The position numbers were made by a program, and so were the translations under genes. Under the pieces are notes generated by a model. The model did not search any database. It worked only from the letters and a program-made list of their open reading frames with translations, and was not told where the DNA came from. From Pseudomonas sp. RGM2987 (GTDB lineage: Bacteria > Pseudomonadota > Gammaproteobacteria > Pseudomonadales > Pseudomonadaceae): 64,000 nt of DNA. This document shows, one piece after another, positions 41,697-49,922 of this stretch. The DNA is taken from assembly GCF_022952855.1 (NCBI RefSeq), contig NZ_JALJDX010000217.1, positions 62,001 through 126,000 of the forward strand. Direction: 5' to 3'. The stretch's first letter is position 1. Every line of letters starts with the position of its first letter.

Positions 41697-43354
41697 ATCG
41701 GCAACAGGAACCTTTGTTGGAGGTGCGCCATCTGTGCATCGCTTATCAGGGCCGCGAAGGGCGGACCGAAGGCGTGGCGGGCATCGATTTCCAACTGCAG
41801 GCCGGCGAAATACTGGCGATTGTCGGCGAGTCCGGCTCGGGCAAATCGACCACGGCCGCAGCGCTGGTGGGTTTGCTGGCCGCCAACGCACGGATCGAGG
41901 CGGGCAGCATTCGCCTGGCGGGTCAGGAGTTGACGCAGGCCAGTGAGCGCCAGTGGCAATCGATTCGCGGGCGCCGCATTGGCTTCGTCCCCCAGGACCC
42001 CGGGTTATCACTCGATCCGGTCAAGCGTATCGGCAGCCAATTGATTGAAGCCCTGACCCTGCACGGTGTGCCGAAAGCGCTGGCCCGCCAGCGCAGCCTG
42101 GAGTTGCTGCGCGAGGTTGGTCTGGCGGAGGTCGAGCGGATTGCGCGCAGCTATCCCCATCAGTTATCGGGGGGCATGCGTCAGCGGGTGCTGATTGCCA
42201 TCGCCCTGGCCAACGATCCGCCTCTGATTATCGCGGATGAGCCCACCAGTGCGCTGGATGTCGGCGTGCAGCGCCAGATTCTCGACCGTTTGCAAGCATT
42301 GGCCCTTGAACGCAGAACCGCGGTGTTGCTGATTACCCATGATCTTGGGGTGGCGCTGGATCGCGCCGATCGGCTGTTGGTGATGCACCAGGGGCGAATC
42401 GTCGAGGCCGGCGATGCGCGGCGGATTTTCCAGGCGCCGCAACACGCCTACACGCAACAGCTGCTTAACGCCGCACCGAGCCTGAGCGTGCAACAACCGC
42501 GGGCGCCGGCAGCATTGCCGCCGGTTGCTGGCAAGTCCGCCACGCTCCTGGTGGCGAAGGACCTCAGCAAAAACTTCTCCACCTGGGGCCCTGGGCCAGC
42601 GGCGGTCGATGGGGTGTCCTTTCATTTGCCCCGACACGGCACCACCAGCCTGGTGGGCGAGTCGGGTTCGGGCAAGTCCACCACCGCGCGGTTGATTCTC
42701 GGTCTTGAGCGACCCGATACAGGGAGTGTGGTGTTCGATGGTCAGGAGATCAGCAAGGTTTCACAGCGCGAATGGCTGGCCCTGCGCCGACGGATCCAGG
42801 TGGTCTATCAGAACCCCTATGCGTCGCTCAATCCGCGTTTGAGCCTGGAGCAGATCATCTGCGAGCCGCTGCAAGCCTTTGCGGTAGGGGACGCGGCCTG
42901 GCGTCGGCAACGGGCGGCGACCCTGCTGGAGCAGGTCGAGCTGCCAGCGCGGTTGCTTGGAAGTCGTCCCACCGAATTGTCCGGGGGCCAGCGTCAACGT
43001 GTAGCGATCGCCCGGGCGCTGGGGCTGGAACCGGAACTGCTGGTGCTCGATGAGCCGTTGTCGGCATTGGATGCTTCGGTTCAGGGGCAGATTCTGAAGT
43101 TGTTGGGGGAACTGCAGGCGCGCCTTGGTCTGAGTTATCTGTTTATCTCTCATGATCTGGCGGTGGTTCGGCAGATTTCGGATCAGGTGGTTGTGATGCA
43201 GGCGGGCCGGGTGGTGGAGCAGGGGGCCTGTGAGCAGATCTTTCAGGCGCCTTCCAGTGACTACACGCGCAGTCTGTTGGCGGATATTCCGGGCCGGCGC
43301 CATAGCCTCGAGGCCTCTGGCCGCACCTTCGCACTCGCCGCCGCAGGGGCATGA
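41693..43354 (+). CDS. Fused double ATP-binding protein (DppD-DppF type)
   Basis: Cytoplasmic ATPase with two nucleotide-binding domains in one chain, 553 residues, like GsiA and YejF. First domain: Walker A VGESGSGKSTTAAAL near residue 45, signature LSGGMRQRVLIAIALA near 160, Walker B LIIADEPTSALD. Second domain: VGESGSGKSTTARLI near 320, signature LSGGQRQRVAIARALG near 430, Walker B LLVLDEPLSALD. An oligopeptide/dipeptide C-terminal segment (GDARRIFQAPQHAYTQQLL) follows each domain. It completes the second ABC importer. The fused form is common in glutathione- and opine-type transporters and less so in DppDF. Confidence 0.93.
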   Translation: MNRQQEPLLEVRHLCIAYQGREGRTEGVAGIDFQLQAGEILAIVGESGSGKSTTAAALVGLLAANARIEAGSIRLAGQELTQASERQWQSIRGRRIGFVPQDPGLSLDPVKRIGSQLIEALTLHGVPKALARQRSLELLREVGLAEVERIARSYPHQLSGGMRQRVLIAIALANDPPLIIADEPTSALDVGVQRQILDRLQALALERRTAVLLITHDLGVALDRADRLLVMHQGRIVEAGDARRIFQAPQHAYTQQLLNAAPSLSVQQPRAPAALPPVAGKSATLLVAKDLSKNFSTWGPGPAAVDGVSFHLPRHGTTSLVGESGSGKSTTARLILGLERPDTGSVVFDGQEISKVSQREWLALRRRIQVVYQNPYASLNPRLSLEQIICEPLQAFAVGDAAWRRQRAATLLEQVELPARLLGSRPTELSGGQRQRVAIARALGLEPELLVLDEPLSALDASVQGQILKLLGELQARLGLSYLFISHDLAVVRQISDQVVVMQAGRVVEQGACEQIFQAPSSDYTRSLLADIPGRRHSLEASGRTFALAAAGA

Positions 43355-43408
43355 ACGGCGGTTGGCCTGGGTCGCAGCCTGCGATCTCTTGACCTGTTTC
43401 TCGAACAA

Positions 43409-43513
43409 TCAGAACGAGTACTGCCACCGCATGTAGTAATAGCCGCCTGTGAAACCGAACGGTAAATAACTGCCCCAGTTATCGCCAATACGCCCGGCAT
43501 CCGAGCAATGCGG
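43409..43513 (-). pseudogene. C-terminal fragment of an outer-membrane beta-barrel protein
   Basis: On the minus strand, a frame ending with TGA at 43409 reads GDNWGSYLPFGFTGG followed by YYYMRWQYSF. Alternating aromatic residues and a terminal Phe are typical of the last strand of an outer-membrane barrel. No start or upstream portion is present; the sequence runs into AT-rich DNA after about 35 codons. It is a remnant of a porin-type gene lost from this spot. The family cannot be fixed from so short a piece. Confidence 0.5.
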
Positions 43514-43668
43514 CCGCCGATACCTTCGGAAAAGAAGGCTTAAGCTAATTCGAAAAAGATATTTATTTCTATTTTTTAAGATCGATTAGCTTTATGTCTC
43601 ACGGAAGTGCTGCGGTTCGCGCGCGGCGCAATCCTGCAGTTGCAGGCGGTAGGATTACAGGAACCACG

Positions 43669-45042
43669 ATGTCCGATCCAAAACCTCTTTTGTTTGCGCT
43701 CTATGAGCAAGCCAGTGTGGGCTGTGGTGGTGCGCCAAGCCTCTGGACGCACCCCGCTGACGAACGACTGGCTATCAATTCTCTGGGCTATTGGTCGAAT
43801 CTGGCTCGCATTGCCGACCAGGCTCACCTCGACATGCTTTTTTTCGGTGACGTCCTGGGCTTCTACGATGTTTTTGGTGGTAACGCCGATGCGGCGATGA
43901 AATGGGCGGTGGAAGCACCGGCCAATGACCCGCTGATGATCATTCCTGCATTGGCGGCCGTGACGGACAACCTGGCCTTTGGCGTCACCGTGACCACCAG
44001 CTACGAACATCCCTTTACCCATGCTCGACGCTTCAGCACGCTGGATCACCTCACCAATGGCCGGGTGGGCTGGAACATCGTCACCTCGTACCTGTCCAGC
44101 GCCGCCCGCAACTTCGGCCTGGAGCAGATGATCAAGCACGATGATCGCTACGAGCGCGCTGAAGAGTTTCTCGATGTGGTCTACAAACTCTGGGAAGGCA
44201 GTTGGGCCAACGACGCCGTGGTCGCGGACAAGGCTCGCCAACTTTACGCGCGGGGTGATCGTGTGCGGCCAATCAACCACGTAGGTGAGCATTACCGTGT
44301 GGCGGGGCCGCACTTGACCTCGCCATCACCCCAGCGCACACCTGTCCTGATCCAGGCCGGCTGGTCAGGGCGTGGCCGGGCATTCGCGGCCAAGCACGCT
44401 GAACTGATCTTCATCGCCAAATCCAACCCATTGGAAATTCGTCAGGGGCTGCAAGAAATCTGGGCCCAAGCCCAGGCACGTGGCCGTCAGCCTGGGGATG
44501 TGAAGTCTCTAACGGTGCTGCGTATCGTCACGGCCAGGACCGAGAACGAAGCTCAGCGCAAATATGATGAGCTGCAAAGCAACTATCACTTTCAGGCACA
44601 ATTGGTGAGCTACGCTGGCGACACCGGTATCGATATCAGCCGCTACGCTGACAGTGACGCGCTTTCGACCCACACCGAAGGCATGACCTCCTACGTGATG
44701 CGTCCTGATGGAAGTGGCAAGCCGTTGACCGCGGGCGACGTCAAGCAGCGCTTTGCCAACGTAACCCGAGGCAGCGATCTGATCCTCGTAGGCACCCCGC
44801 AACAGGTGGCCGAGCGCATTGAGGAGCACGCACGCATCTCAGGCACCAGCGGCTACATGCTCAACCCGTTGATCAGCCCTGGCAGTCTTGAAGACTTCGT
44901 CGAGCTGGTCATCCCTGAACTGCAAAAACGTGGCCTATACCGATCCCAACCGCAAGGCGGTACCTTCCGTTCGCGGTTACGGGCTGACGGTTCGAGCCAT
45001 TTGCCCGCGTCAGCTTATGGCGCTTCGTTCCGTTTCGACTGA
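43669..45042 (+). CDS. FMN-dependent monooxygenase, NtaA/SnaA/DszA group (copy 4)
   Basis: LLM-class flavin monooxygenase, 457 residues from MSDPKPLLFALYEQ; AGGAACC lies just upstream. Motifs: LDMLFFGDVLGFYDVFGGNADAAM, TDNLAFGVTVTTSYEHPFTHA, STLDHLTNGRVGWNIVTS, HDDRYERAEEFLDVVYKLW, RTPVLIQAGWSGRGRAFAAKHAELIF, and SGYMLNPLISPGSLEDFVELVIPELQKRGLY. Parts such as GWSGRGR and the insert before PINHVGEHYRVAGP resemble the dibenzothiophene-sulfone and nitrilotriacetate branches. It is a single gene with its own leader, which has an inverted pair AAGCTAAT (43542) and ATTAGCTT (43585) that may bind a regulator. It ends the sulfur region. Confidence 0.9.
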   Translation: MSDPKPLLFALYEQASVGCGGAPSLWTHPADERLAINSLGYWSNLARIADQAHLDMLFFGDVLGFYDVFGGNADAAMKWAVEAPANDPLMIIPALAAVTDNLAFGVTVTTSYEHPFTHARRFSTLDHLTNGRVGWNIVTSYLSSAARNFGLEQMIKHDDRYERAEEFLDVVYKLWEGSWANDAVVADKARQLYARGDRVRPINHVGEHYRVAGPHLTSPSPQRTPVLIQAGWSGRGRAFAAKHAELIFIAKSNPLEIRQGLQEIWAQAQARGRQPGDVKSLTVLRIVTARTENEAQRKYDELQSNYHFQAQLVSYAGDTGIDISRYADSDALSTHTEGMTSYVMRPDGSGKPLTAGDVKQRFANVTRGSDLILVGTPQQVAERIEEHARISGTSGYMLNPLISPGSLEDFVELVIPELQKRGLYRSQPQGGTFRSRLRADGSSHLPASAYGASFRFD

Positions 45043-45221
45043 GCCCTCTAGAGGGGGGCGACTCGCTTACCCTGCGGCCTATACGTATGGAAATCTGATG
45101 CACCCGCTAATCGATGACGCCCCGGACGCATTCACCGTGAGTACGTTCTGACCGATATGAATGAGATGTGACTAAATCCATAAAAAAAGTGCTAAGACAC
45201 AAAATCAGGGAGTTACGCAAC

Positions 45222-45250
45222 TTGATAGCGCTGGGCGCTAATTCTATAAT
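45222..45250 (+). promoter_or_regulatory. hipBA promoter with internal palindrome
   Basis: TTGATA at 45222-45227 and TATAAT at 45245-45250 are spaced by exactly 17 bases, close to ideal for sigma-70. The spacer contains the perfect palindrome TAGCGC-TGG-GCGCTA at 45226-45240. HipB-type antitoxins repress their own operon from palindromes placed in this way, so this is the likely HipB operator. The start codon is 40 bases past the -10. Confidence 0.7.
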
Positions 45251-45290
45251 TTTGTGAACTAGCTGGCACAGAATGGGCTGAGTACACATT

Positions 45291-45608
45291 ATGTTGGATT
45301 TAAGCTTCAGCAAGCCGAGTGAGGTCGTCAAGCGCCTCTGCAATCGCTTGCGCACAGAGCGTTTGGCGCTGGACATGACACAAGCCGACTTGGCCGGGCG
45401 TGCCGGCATCGGCACCAACACCGTGTCCAACCTTGAAGCCGGCCGCAATGTCGGATTCGAGAACGTCGTTCGGGTGGCGATGGCCCTTGGCCGAACCAAG
45501 GAGCTTGAAGGTCTGTTCCTGCCAAAGCTGGATAGCATTGAGGATATTCGGCGCTACGAAAACAGCGCTAATCGTCTTCGTACAAAGAGGAAGTCCGGCA
45601 ATGCTTGA
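45291..45608 (+). CDS. hipB: HipB-type antitoxin/repressor
   Basis: Small DNA-binding protein, 105 residues, with an XRE/Cro-type helix-turn-helix at about 18-72: LRTERLALDMTQADLAGRAGIGTNTVSNLEAGRNVGFENVV. The C-terminal tail (SANRLRTKRKSGNA) is basic. It partners the following HipA-like kinase, whose start overlaps its end by 8 bases (45601-45608). The product would neutralise the kinase and repress the operon from the palindrome found in the promoter. The order B then A is the usual hip arrangement. Confidence 0.85.
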   Translation: MLDLSFSKPSEVVKRLCNRLRTERLALDMTQADLAGRAGIGTNTVSNLEAGRNVGFENVVRVAMALGRTKELEGLFLPKLDSIEDIRRYENSANRLRTKRKSGNA

Positions 45609-46887
45609 GCAGGTGAACGTCTTCTACGAGGGCTGGGGTGAGCGATGGCAATGGGGCACGCTGGTCTCCACGACCGCCCTGACCGGTCGCCCGCTGATCG
45701 TGTTCGAGTACAGCAATGAAGCCAGGCAAAGGGGCTTGGAACTGTCCTCCTACACGCTGCCGTTGGAGGGGGCTCAGTTGCGCCGAGATTTTCCAGACCA
45801 CCAACTGTACTTGCCAGGGCCTGTTTACGACTCGTTGCCGGATGGGTGGGGCATGTTGCTGATGGACCGTATGTTCAGGCGCCGCGGGCTCACCACGGCG
45901 CGCATCGGCTCACTGGAACGGCTGGCCTACATCGGTAGCAATGCGATGGGTGCCATGACGTTTGAGCCCGTGGCACCCGAAGGTCAGGAATCGGAAGTCC
46001 ACATCCCGCTGGAACAGCTTGCCGCCGAAGTGCAGGAAGTGCTCCATGGCGACGGTGGCGAGTTCCTGCAGACGTTGCTGCTGGTGGGCGGCTCGCCTCA
46101 AGGTGCAAGGCCTAAGGCCCTCGTCTATCGCGATCCCGAAACTGGCGGGTTTACCACTGCCGTCACGCCGGGCTTTGAAGCATGGATGATTAAATTCCCG
46201 GCCAAGGAAGAACATGCCGAGGTGTGCGCTATCGAAATGGTCTACGCCGAGTGCCTGCGCATGTGCGGTATCGAGACCCCTGACACGCAGTACTTCAGTC
46301 TGCCTAATGGGTTAGCAGCGTTTGCCAGTAAGCGATTTGACCGCCGGGATGGTCTGCGTGTACCCATGCAAAGCCTCGCGGCCTTTACGGGGGCAAATTA
46401 CCGGTCTGCGGGGGTGTTGGACTACGTCAACTTCTTACGGGCAACACAGATGTGTACCAACGACGTGCGAGGGATGGCGGTGGCCTTCGAACGTGCCGTC
46501 TTCAATGTTGCGTTCAACAACAGAGACGATCATCCCAAGAACTTTGCCTACATCATGTCGCAAGACGGTCAGTGGAGATTGTCGCCGGCTTACGACGTGA
46601 CCTTCTGCGAGGGGCCAAGTGGGTATCACCAGATGGATGTGATGGGGGAAGCCCTGTCGATTTCCCGCACGCAAATGCTTCGACTTGCCGAGGAAGCCGA
46701 GGTGCCACCGGACGTTGCAGGAAGAATGATTGACGGCATTTGTGATGTAGCGAGCCGGTTTGCAACCATCGCCGAGAATCTATACCCACGGGATATTACT
46801 CAAGACACTTTGCGCACGATCCAAGGCCGCATCGACCAGAACGTGGCTCGGCTACACCACGATCACGCGGGCAGCGGTCGCCGTTGA
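45601..46887 (+). CDS. hipA: HipA-type serine/threonine kinase toxin
   Basis: 428 residues from MLEQVNVFYEGWGERWQWGT; the start overlaps the hipB stop. An N-terminal HipA_N region covers about 1-110 (LSSYTLPLEGAQLRRDFPDHQLYLPGPVYDSLPDGWGMLLMDR). The ATP-binding loop is GGSPQGARPKAL near residue 163. The catalytic loop is FNNRDDHPKNFAY near 306 and the metal site SPAYDVTFC near 326. E. coli HipA phosphorylates glutamyl-tRNA synthetase and triggers dormancy; targets differ among relatives. All key residues appear present, so the toxin is probably active. Length is close to the family norm (about 410-440). Confidence 0.88.
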   Translation: MLEQVNVFYEGWGERWQWGTLVSTTALTGRPLIVFEYSNEARQRGLELSSYTLPLEGAQLRRDFPDHQLYLPGPVYDSLPDGWGMLLMDRMFRRRGLTTARIGSLERLAYIGSNAMGAMTFEPVAPEGQESEVHIPLEQLAAEVQEVLHGDGGEFLQTLLLVGGSPQGARPKALVYRDPETGGFTTAVTPGFEAWMIKFPAKEEHAEVCAIEMVYAECLRMCGIETPDTQYFSLPNGLAAFASKRFDRRDGLRVPMQSLAAFTGANYRSAGVLDYVNFLRATQMCTNDVRGMAVAFERAVFNVAFNNRDDHPKNFAYIMSQDGQWRLSPAYDVTFCEGPSGYHQMDVMGEALSISRTQMLRLAEEAEVPPDVAGRMIDGICDVASRFATIAENLYPRDITQDTLRTIQGRIDQNVARLHHDHAGSGRR

Positions 46888-46976
46888 AGATCGGGAGGCG
46901 CGAGCGACTCTTATCATCGACGCTGCCGTGTGCTTCGGGCACGTAGGGCCCCACGCTGAGCGAAAGGCGACTGAAT

Positions 46977-47007
46977 CCAGGTAAGCCGATGCCATCGGCT
47001 TACCTGG
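46977..47007. repeat. 31-bp perfect inverted repeat
   Basis: Arms CCAGGTAAGCCGATG (46977-46991) and the exact reverse complement (46993-47007) are separated by one base. It lies 90 bases after hipA and 33 bases before the end of a convergent dehydrogenase gene, so it could act as a bidirectional terminator. No T run is present on either strand, and the tiny loop favours a cruciform or protein-binding site instead. Confidence 0.7.
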
Positions 47008-47039
47008 AAGGCAAAAAGGTGCGACCCAAACGGTTAACA

Positions 47040-47798
47040 TCATTCTGCCGGTGGTTTGTATCCCGCAAGCATTTTCAACACCTCATCATGTGAACCGCTC
47101 GCTTCAGCAAACCTTAACGGCTTGGCGCGTTCAACGACGAGTTCGGGTGGCGTTGGCGAGATCTTGAGCAGTTCGAAGATTTCATCCAGGAACGCTTCCA
47201 AGGGCATCGCGTGTTCGTCATTTTCCTGCCCAAGCAACGTGGTACGTACACCCGGCGGAGCAAGCTCGATAACCTCGACTGACGAGGCTTCCAGCTGAAC
47301 TCGAAGACTTTGGGTAAACGAGTGAACCGCCGCTTTGGTTGCACTGTAGGTCGGTGTGGCTGGCAGTGGTACGAATGCCAGCGCTGAGCTGACATTCACA
47401 ATCGTTGCACTGGGTTGCTTGATCAGATGGGGAGTGAATGCGTAAACCATACGAATCGTGCCAAGTAGGTTCGTAGTCACGATATCTTCGGCTGTGCTCA
47501 GGCTTTGCGGATCAGTCAGATCCTCCCAGTGCATGATCCCGGCGTTGTTTATCAGAACGTTCAGGTTCGGATGGCTGATCGCAAGCGCCTCGCTGCTGCG
47601 CTGGATGGATTGTGGGTCGGAGACGTCCAGCAACAGTGATTCAATACCTGGGTGCTCCGACACGATCTTGTCGAGCAGAGCCTTGCGACGTCCCGCGATA
47701 ATGACTTGGTTGCCCGCATTGTGAAGCCTGAGTGCCAGACCAAGGCCAATGCCTGAGGTGCCGCCAGTGACCAGAATCGTGTTGCCAGTGCTGTTCAT
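47040..47798 (-). CDS. Short-chain dehydrogenase/reductase (DltE-like)
   Basis: NAD(P)-dependent oxidoreductase, 252 residues from MNSTGNTILVTGG; GGAG precedes this start by 6 bases. The Rossmann motif TGGTSGIGLG is at residues 9-17, NNAG near 84, the catalytic Ser in VNVSSALAF near 134, and the YSATK catalytic pair (Tyr-x-x-x-Lys) near 148-152. The C-terminal PPGVRTTLL region is substrate-related. The Arg in AGRRKALL suggests NADPH preference. It is transcribed away from a TetR gene, with two operator palindromes in between, so it is almost certainly the regulated target. The substrate is unknown. Confidence 0.87.
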   Translation of the reverse strand: MNSTGNTILVTGGTSGIGLGLALRLHNAGNQVIIAGRRKALLDKIVSEHPGIESLLLDVSDPQSIQRSSEALAISHPNLNVLINNAGIMHWEDLTDPQSLSTAEDIVTTNLLGTIRMVYAFTPHLIKQPSATIVNVSSALAFVPLPATPTYSATKAAVHSFTQSLRVQLEASSVEVIELAPPGVRTTLLGQENDEHAMPLEAFLDEIFELLKISPTPPELVVERAKPLRFAEASGSHDEVLKMLAGYKPPAE

Positions 47799-47825
47799 AG
47801 TAAACTCCAGAAATGTTTCATAAGC

Positions 47826-47865
47826 GGACAAGTGTCCACTTACAAACCGTACCGGACAACTGTCC
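47826..47865. promoter_or_regulatory. Two TetR-type operator palindromes
   Basis: GGACAAGTGTCC at 47826-47837 and GGACAACTGTCC at 47854-47865 both follow GGACA-N2-TGTCC. Their centres are 28 bases apart. They lie in the 98-base gap between the divergent dehydrogenase and TetR genes. Outer flanks (TAAGCGGACA and TGTCCGCTTA) also form a larger inverted repeat. This is the expected layout for dimeric TetR repressor sites controlling both promoters. Confidence 0.75.
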
Positions 47866-47896
47866 GCTTAGCAATGCATGAAGGAAAACTTTGCTC

Positions 47897-48511
47897 ATGA
47901 CTGACAAGTTGGTGATGCGTTCTGATGCCAAGAAAAACCGGGAACGGATTCTGGAGGTCGCAGTGGTCGAACTGACCAACGATCCTGCGATTGCGTTAAG
48001 CACGATTGCGAAGAAGGCAGGCGTAGGGCAGGGCACGTTCTATCGTCACTTCCCTACCAGGGAGAAGCTGGTATTCGAGGTCTATCAATTCGAAATGCAG
48101 CAGGTGGCCTCGTTGGCGCAAGAGTTGCTCGCAACAAAACCACCCAAGCAAGCCCTCCGAGAGTGGATGGACTGCCTCGCTGAATATGCAATGACAAAGG
48201 CAGGACTCGCTGCTGCGATACAACAAGCTGCCTCTGTTTACGAATTCCCAGGCAAGTCGGGATACGCTCCGGTTCAGGAAGCTGCCGAGTCGCTTTTGAG
48301 GGCAAATGAAAAGGCCGGAACCATTCGTAGCGGGATTACCAACGACGACTTTTTTCTGGCCATCGCGGGAATATGGCAAATGGATGCCCAGAGCGAATGG
48401 CGCTCGCGTCTAGCCAGATTGATGAACTTGGTGATGGATGGTCTGTGCGCTGGCAGTCCCGAAAGTCTGGAAAAAATCCCATACGAACATGGATTGGATC
48501 GACCTTGCTGA
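47897..48511 (+). CDS. TetR-family transcriptional regulator
   Basis: 204 residues from MTDKLVMRSDAKKNRERIL; AAGGAAAA is upstream. The helix-turn-helix spans about 12-58: ALSTIAKKAGVGQGTFYRHFPTREKLVFEVY. The C-terminal ligand domain is all-helical and poorly conserved, as usual. It is divergent from the dehydrogenase gene and probably binds the two GGACA-N2-TGTCC palindromes between them. Its stop codon abuts the stop of dctA on the other strand with no base between. Confidence 0.87.
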   Translation: MTDKLVMRSDAKKNRERILEVAVVELTNDPAIALSTIAKKAGVGQGTFYRHFPTREKLVFEVYQFEMQQVASLAQELLATKPPKQALREWMDCLAEYAMTKAGLAAAIQQAASVYEFPGKSGYAPVQEAAESLLRANEKAGTIRSGITNDDFFLAIAGIWQMDAQSEWRSRLARLMNLVMDGLCAGSPESLEKIPYEHGLDRPC

Positions 48512-49819
48512 TTACTTTTGCGGCAACGCTGCTTTGCGCACGGCCTTTTCGTGTTTCATTGCGGCGATCTCACGCTCGCAGGCTTCGGCGTCAAAGGAGT
48601 TGTCCCATTTGGCAATGGCGATGGTGCCGATACCGTTGCCGATCAGGTTAGTCACGGCTCGCGCTTCGTTGAGGAAACGGTCGATGCCCAAAAGCAGGAC
48701 CAGGCCTACCAACGGAATGGAGTGGATGGTTGTGAGCGTTGCCGCCAGTGTTATGAACCCGGCGCCCGCCACGCCAGCGGAGCCTTTTGAGGTCAGCAGG
48801 AATACGCCCAGCAGAATCATCTGATCCATGAACGTCAGTGGCGTATTGGTTGCCTGTGCAATAAAAATCGCCGCCATGGTGAGGTAAATGCAGGTGCCAT
48901 CCGCGTTGAAGGCATATCCAGTGGGTAACACCATGCCCACCACCGACTTCTTGCAGCCCAGCTTTTCAAGTTTCACCATCATTCGCGGAAGCACGGCTTC
49001 GGTTGAGCAGGTGCCAAGCGTGATGAGAATTTCATCCTTGAAATAACGCAGAAACTGCATAAGCGGCATGCCCGACCATCTGGCAACCGTACCCAGTACT
49101 ACCACGATGAAAATCAAGGTGGTGATGTAGAGCGCGACCAGCAACTGGCCGAGTGACAGCAAGGTACCAATTCCGTACTTGCCTATGGTGAAAGCCATCC
49201 CGGCGCCGGCACCAATCGGAGCCAGGCGCATGACCATTGCCACGATCTTGAACAGCCCTTGCAGAAACAAGTCGATGGTATTGATCAGCGGTTTACTGGT
49301 TTCGCCCATTTGAACGAGGGCAATGCCCATCAATACCGAAATCAGGATGACCTGAAGCATGACGCCATTCGAGAATGCGCCAATGAAGGTGCCCGGGATG
49401 ATGTTGAGAAAGAAATCAATGGTGCCGCCCTGCTCAGTGGCGGCCTGGCTGTACTTGGCGATAGCGCTGGCATCAAGCGTGGTAGCGTTGATATTCATCC
49501 CGGCGCCTGGCTTTACGATATTGACCACAATGAGGCCGATGACCAGCGCTATGGTTGAAAGGATTTCAAAGTAGAGCAGCGCCTTGACGCCGATCCGCCC
49601 AACCTCCTTGATGCTGCCCATCTTGGCGATACCCACCACGACGGTGCCGAAAATAATCGGCGCCAACAGCATTTTGATGAGTTTGATAAAACCATCCGCC
49701 AAAGGTTGAAGCTTGGCTCCGAATTGCGGTTCGAAGTGACCAATCGCTGCGCCGATGACGATACCGATCAGCACCTGCACGTACAGCTGGCTGTACCAGC
49801 GGGACTTGGAAATTTCCAC
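48512..49819 (-). CDS. dctA: C4-dicarboxylate:cation symporter
   Basis: Inner-membrane secondary carrier of the DAACS family, 435 residues. Hallmarks: KMLLAPIIFGTVVVGIAKM near residue 50, GTCSTEAVLPRMMVKLEKLGC, VLPTGYAFNADGTCIYLTMA near 310, TSKGSAGVAGAGFITLAATL (re-entrant loop), and GIDRFLNEARAVTNLIGNGIGTIAIAKWD at the end. DctA takes up succinate, fumarate, malate and related diacids. Here it follows tarD by 103 bases on the same strand, so D-tartrate is the likely cargo. It is probably cotranscribed with tarD, though a promoter in the gap is possible. Confidence 0.93.
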   Translation of the reverse strand: MEISKSRWYSQLYVQVLIGIVIGAAIGHFEPQFGAKLQPLADGFIKLIKMLLAPIIFGTVVVGIAKMGSIKEVGRIGVKALLYFEILSTIALVIGLIVVNIVKPGAGMNINATTLDASAIAKYSQAATEQGGTIDFFLNIIPGTFIGAFSNGVMLQVILISVLMGIALVQMGETSKPLINTIDLFLQGLFKIVAMVMRLAPIGAGAGMAFTIGKYGIGTLLSLGQLLVALYITTLIFIVVVLGTVARWSGMPLMQFLRYFKDEILITLGTCSTEAVLPRMMVKLEKLGCKKSVVGMVLPTGYAFNADGTCIYLTMAAIFIAQATNTPLTFMDQMILLGVFLLTSKGSAGVAGAGFITLAATLTTIHSIPLVGLVLLLGIDRFLNEARAVTNLIGNGIGTIAIAKWDNSFDAEACEREIAAMKHEKAVRKAALPQK

Positions 49820-49922
49820 GGAAGCACCTCATTTTATTTTTGTGATGGGCATGTGGTTTGGCGTCAGTGGATGACGCCTGAGTCTGCGGCCTCTTTAAAC
49901 AGAAACCGCAGATCGAGGTTGA

